A stretch of DNA of 15,036 nucleotides from Anaerolineales bacterium (GTDB taxonomy: Bacteria; Chloroflexota; Anaerolineae; Promineifilales; Promineifilaceae). The stretch covers positions 1-15,036 of the forward strand of contig JAGQGA010000057.1 of the NCBI GenBank assembly GCA_020432595.1, written 5' to 3'. Below, in pieces: positions 14,134 to 15,036 of the stretch. Position numbers and translations under genes: made by a program. Each line of letters opens with the position of its first letter. Positions within the stretch are counted from its first letter, which is position 1. The notes under the pieces are model-generated. The model saw only the letters and a list, made by a program, of their open reading frames with translations, searched no databases and was not told the DNA's origin.

Positions 14134-14150
14134 AACTGATTACTGATTAC
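14134..14150. repeat. Short ACTGATTACTGATTAC direct repeat before the kinase gene
   Basis: Two copies of CTGATTA sit side by side in the 40-bp gap between the thioesterase stop and the kinase start. The 12-mer AACTGATTACTG (14134-14145) is found again at 8163-8174 inside the molybdenum subunit gene, in the in-frame repeat-like segment. It is too short to form a hairpin by itself. Confidence 0.5.
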
Positions 14151-14156
14151 GATACA

Positions 14157-14621
14157 TTACGGATCAATACGCCAACCTAACGCTTCTAGATTGGTATGCT
14201 GCAATAATTCTAACGGAACATCGGCCAAAGTCATAGCCGATTCTGCCGCAAGTTGCCCATCCGGCAGATAAATCTCACCGACAGCCTTGCCCAGCCGCCC
14301 GCGCAGCCGTTCAATGCGGCCTACAACACGCAGCGGCTGCTCGGTGGGGACGGGGTGGCGGTATTTTACCTCCAGCTTAACCGACATCATAAAGTGGTGG
14401 TGGTCGGCAATCATGGCGACGCGGGCGACCACTTCATCGAGCATGGCCGCCACAACGCCCCCATGCACAATGCCGGGATACCCCTGAAAGGCGGCGGGAA
14501 CGGTGTAGTCGGAATAAACCTCGTTTTGTCCATTGTCGAAAAAGGTCATATACAAACCATGCGGGTTTTTGCGGCCGCAGACAAAGCAGAAGTCGGAGTT
14601 GGGTTGTTTGTGGTGGGTCAT
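14157..14621 (-). CDS. PaaI-like hotdog-fold thioesterase
   Basis: A 154-residue hotdog-fold protein. The opening FCFVCGRKNPHGLYMTF carries a CxxC and the NPxGL motif common in this thioesterase group. The core GIVHGGVVAAMLDEV (50-64) supplies the conserved HGG and the acidic D62/E63 of the catalytic helix. The central V.YRHPVPTEQPLRVVGRI and the later ES..T strand fit the fold. Such enzymes hydrolyse acyl-CoA or acyl-carrier thioesters in the cytoplasm; the substrate is unknown. ATG 14621 is preferred over the TTG immediately before it; an AGGA lies about 11 nt upstream, a weak site. It is first in the minus-strand gene series, 40 bp before the kinase, so it may share its promoter, though its function has no evident link to the rest. 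Confidence 0.87.
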   Translation of the reverse strand: MTHHKQPNSDFCFVCGRKNPHGLYMTFFDNGQNEVYSDYTVPAAFQGYPGIVHGGVVAAMLDEVVARVAMIADHHHFMMSVKLEVKYRHPVPTEQPLRVVGRIERLRGRLGKAVGEIYLPDGQLAAESAMTLADVPLELLQHTNLEALGWRIDP

Positions 14622-14706
14622 CAAAACAAAATTCCTGTGTGTGAAGACATAGATAGGCTAAATGGTACCTTGTCTATGGCATTCTTGCACAACTAGTTAG
14701 GAATCC

Positions 14707-15036
14707 GTGCCATCTGCCACTGTTGTTTATGGGGAGTATGGTTATTTCGCTCCAAAGCTTTCGCTTTTGTCGGCACTCTTGTACGTTCGCGCCAACTGCT
14801 TTAACTGGGTGGTGGGGCATTTGGTGGACAACCGCAACCGGGTGCTGACGACGCTGGGCAGGGAAAGCGTGCTGCCAGAGGCGGCGCGGTATGCACGGGG
14901 GTCGGATGAGATGGATGCAGCGGGGGAAACGGCCGTTTCCTTCCCTATTCTCCTGTAAGCCATTAACGAGGCACAAACGGCCGTTGCCGCTGCCCTTTCC
15001 GAACTGACCAGCGACGATTTGGCCCAATGGCTCGAT
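14707..15036 (+). pseudogene. DinB-like (DinB_2) protein gene, interrupted by an in-frame TAA and cut by the window edge
   Basis: The reading frame contains ANCFNWVVGHLVDNRNRVL, LPEAARYARGSDEM and SFPILL, typical of DinB-fold proteins (four-helix metal-binding bundle, where the H of GHLV is a ligand). A TAA at 14956-14958 ends the frame, but the same frame continues with AINEAQTAVAAALSELTSDD, which is what I expect next in this family. The break is therefore probably a point change such as CAA or GAA to TAA. The N-terminus also looks damaged: a TAG at 14698 closes the frame, the only possible start is GTG 14707, and the residues before ANCFNW fit the family poorly and are about 25 too few. 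Two AACGGCCGTT copies, one on each side of the stop, are read as TAV. A sequencing error is the main alternative. Confidence 0.55.

Larger units (their letters stand above)
81..14984. repeat. Dispersed palindrome AACGGCCGTT, 26 perfect copies (29 of the ACGGCCGT core)
   Basis: Read by eye, the 8-mer ACGGCCGT begins at 81, 127, 580, 1263, 1493, 2267, 3044, 3110, 3683, 5191, 5340, 5953, 6466, 6503, 6725, 6745, 7084, 7478, 8538, 9700, 10116, 10318, 10896, 11256, 12002, 13803, 13983, 14929 and 14977. All but three (3683, 7478, 10896) extend to the full 10-mer. A 15-kb random sequence with equal base use would hold about 0.01 copies of a given 10-mer. Twenty-six lie in genes and three between genes. 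In the genes 15 are read as Thr-Ala-Val, 9 as Asn-Gly-Arg and 2 as Arg-Pro. The longest gaps are about 1.8 kb (12.0-13.8 kb) and 1.5 kb inside tex. Confidence 0.95.

Noticed and set aside
14641..14706. Inverted repeat CATAGATAGG / CCTTGTCTATG upstream of the thioesterase, considered as a regulatory element
   Set aside because: The pairing is short with a mismatch and a bulge, and I cannot separate it from chance. The region also may hold remains of the broken DinB-like gene.
81..14984. Palindromes considered as operators of a single regulator
   Set aside because: Twenty-six of 29 copies are inside coding sequence in unrelated genes, at no fixed distance from starts, which does not fit an operator set. 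The pair at 6721-6756 is the only promoter-proximal case.

Overview
The window looks like an ordinary chromosomal segment of a moderately GC-rich, free-living bacterium. I think an Anaerolineae-type Chloroflexota is most likely. That is an inference from the mixture of ATG, GTG and TTG starts, the kind of molybdenum hydroxylase cluster present, a divergent YchF, and repeat-rich intergenic regions; no rRNA or marker gene proves it. There is no tRNA, rRNA, CRISPR array, transposase or phage gene.

Left part, 1-5780: the C-terminal end of a GNAT-type acetyltransferase (COG3375-like), an ABM-fold monooxygenase-like protein, a single-domain response regulator on the minus strand, then on the plus strand the GTPase/ATPase YchF, a seven-bladed WD40 propeller protein and the RNA-binding factor Tex. 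Middle, 5817-7140: the molybdenum-hydroxylase accessory protein YqeB (minus) and a GlsB/YeaQ-type small membrane protein (plus), back to back. Right part, 7220-14621: eight minus-strand genes in close succession. In transcription order they are a PaaI-like thioesterase, a membrane histidine kinase, a receiver-domain protein, a small lipoprotein, XdhC/CoxI, a fused FAD plus [2Fe-2S] subunit, a two-helix membrane protein and the molybdopterin-binding large subunit. At the far right is a DinB-like gene interrupted by an in-frame stop.

How they fit together: the minus-strand cluster encodes a xanthine-dehydrogenase-family molybdenum hydroxylase (catalytic subunit, electron-transfer subunit, cofactor-insertion factor), plus an unrecognised membrane protein. 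YqeB nearby is the marker of the selenium-dependent subclass of these enzymes, so the enzyme may carry a labile selenium atom; selD and yqeC are not in the window. The two-component pair and lipoprotein just upstream could sense a signal for the same operon.

The strongest unexplained signal is a palindrome, AACGGCCGTT, which I counted 26 times as a perfect 10-mer (29 times as the 8-mer ACGGCCGT) in 15 kb. It lies mostly inside genes, read as Thr-Ala-Val, Asn-Gly-Arg or, rarely, Arg-Pro. This resembles the cyanobacterial HIP1 phenomenon but with another sequence. A second layer is a set of low-complexity inverted repeats with 13-33 bp arms in most of the intergenic gaps. Related sequence also occurs inside reading frames, most clearly as about 25 residues in the molybdenum subunit.
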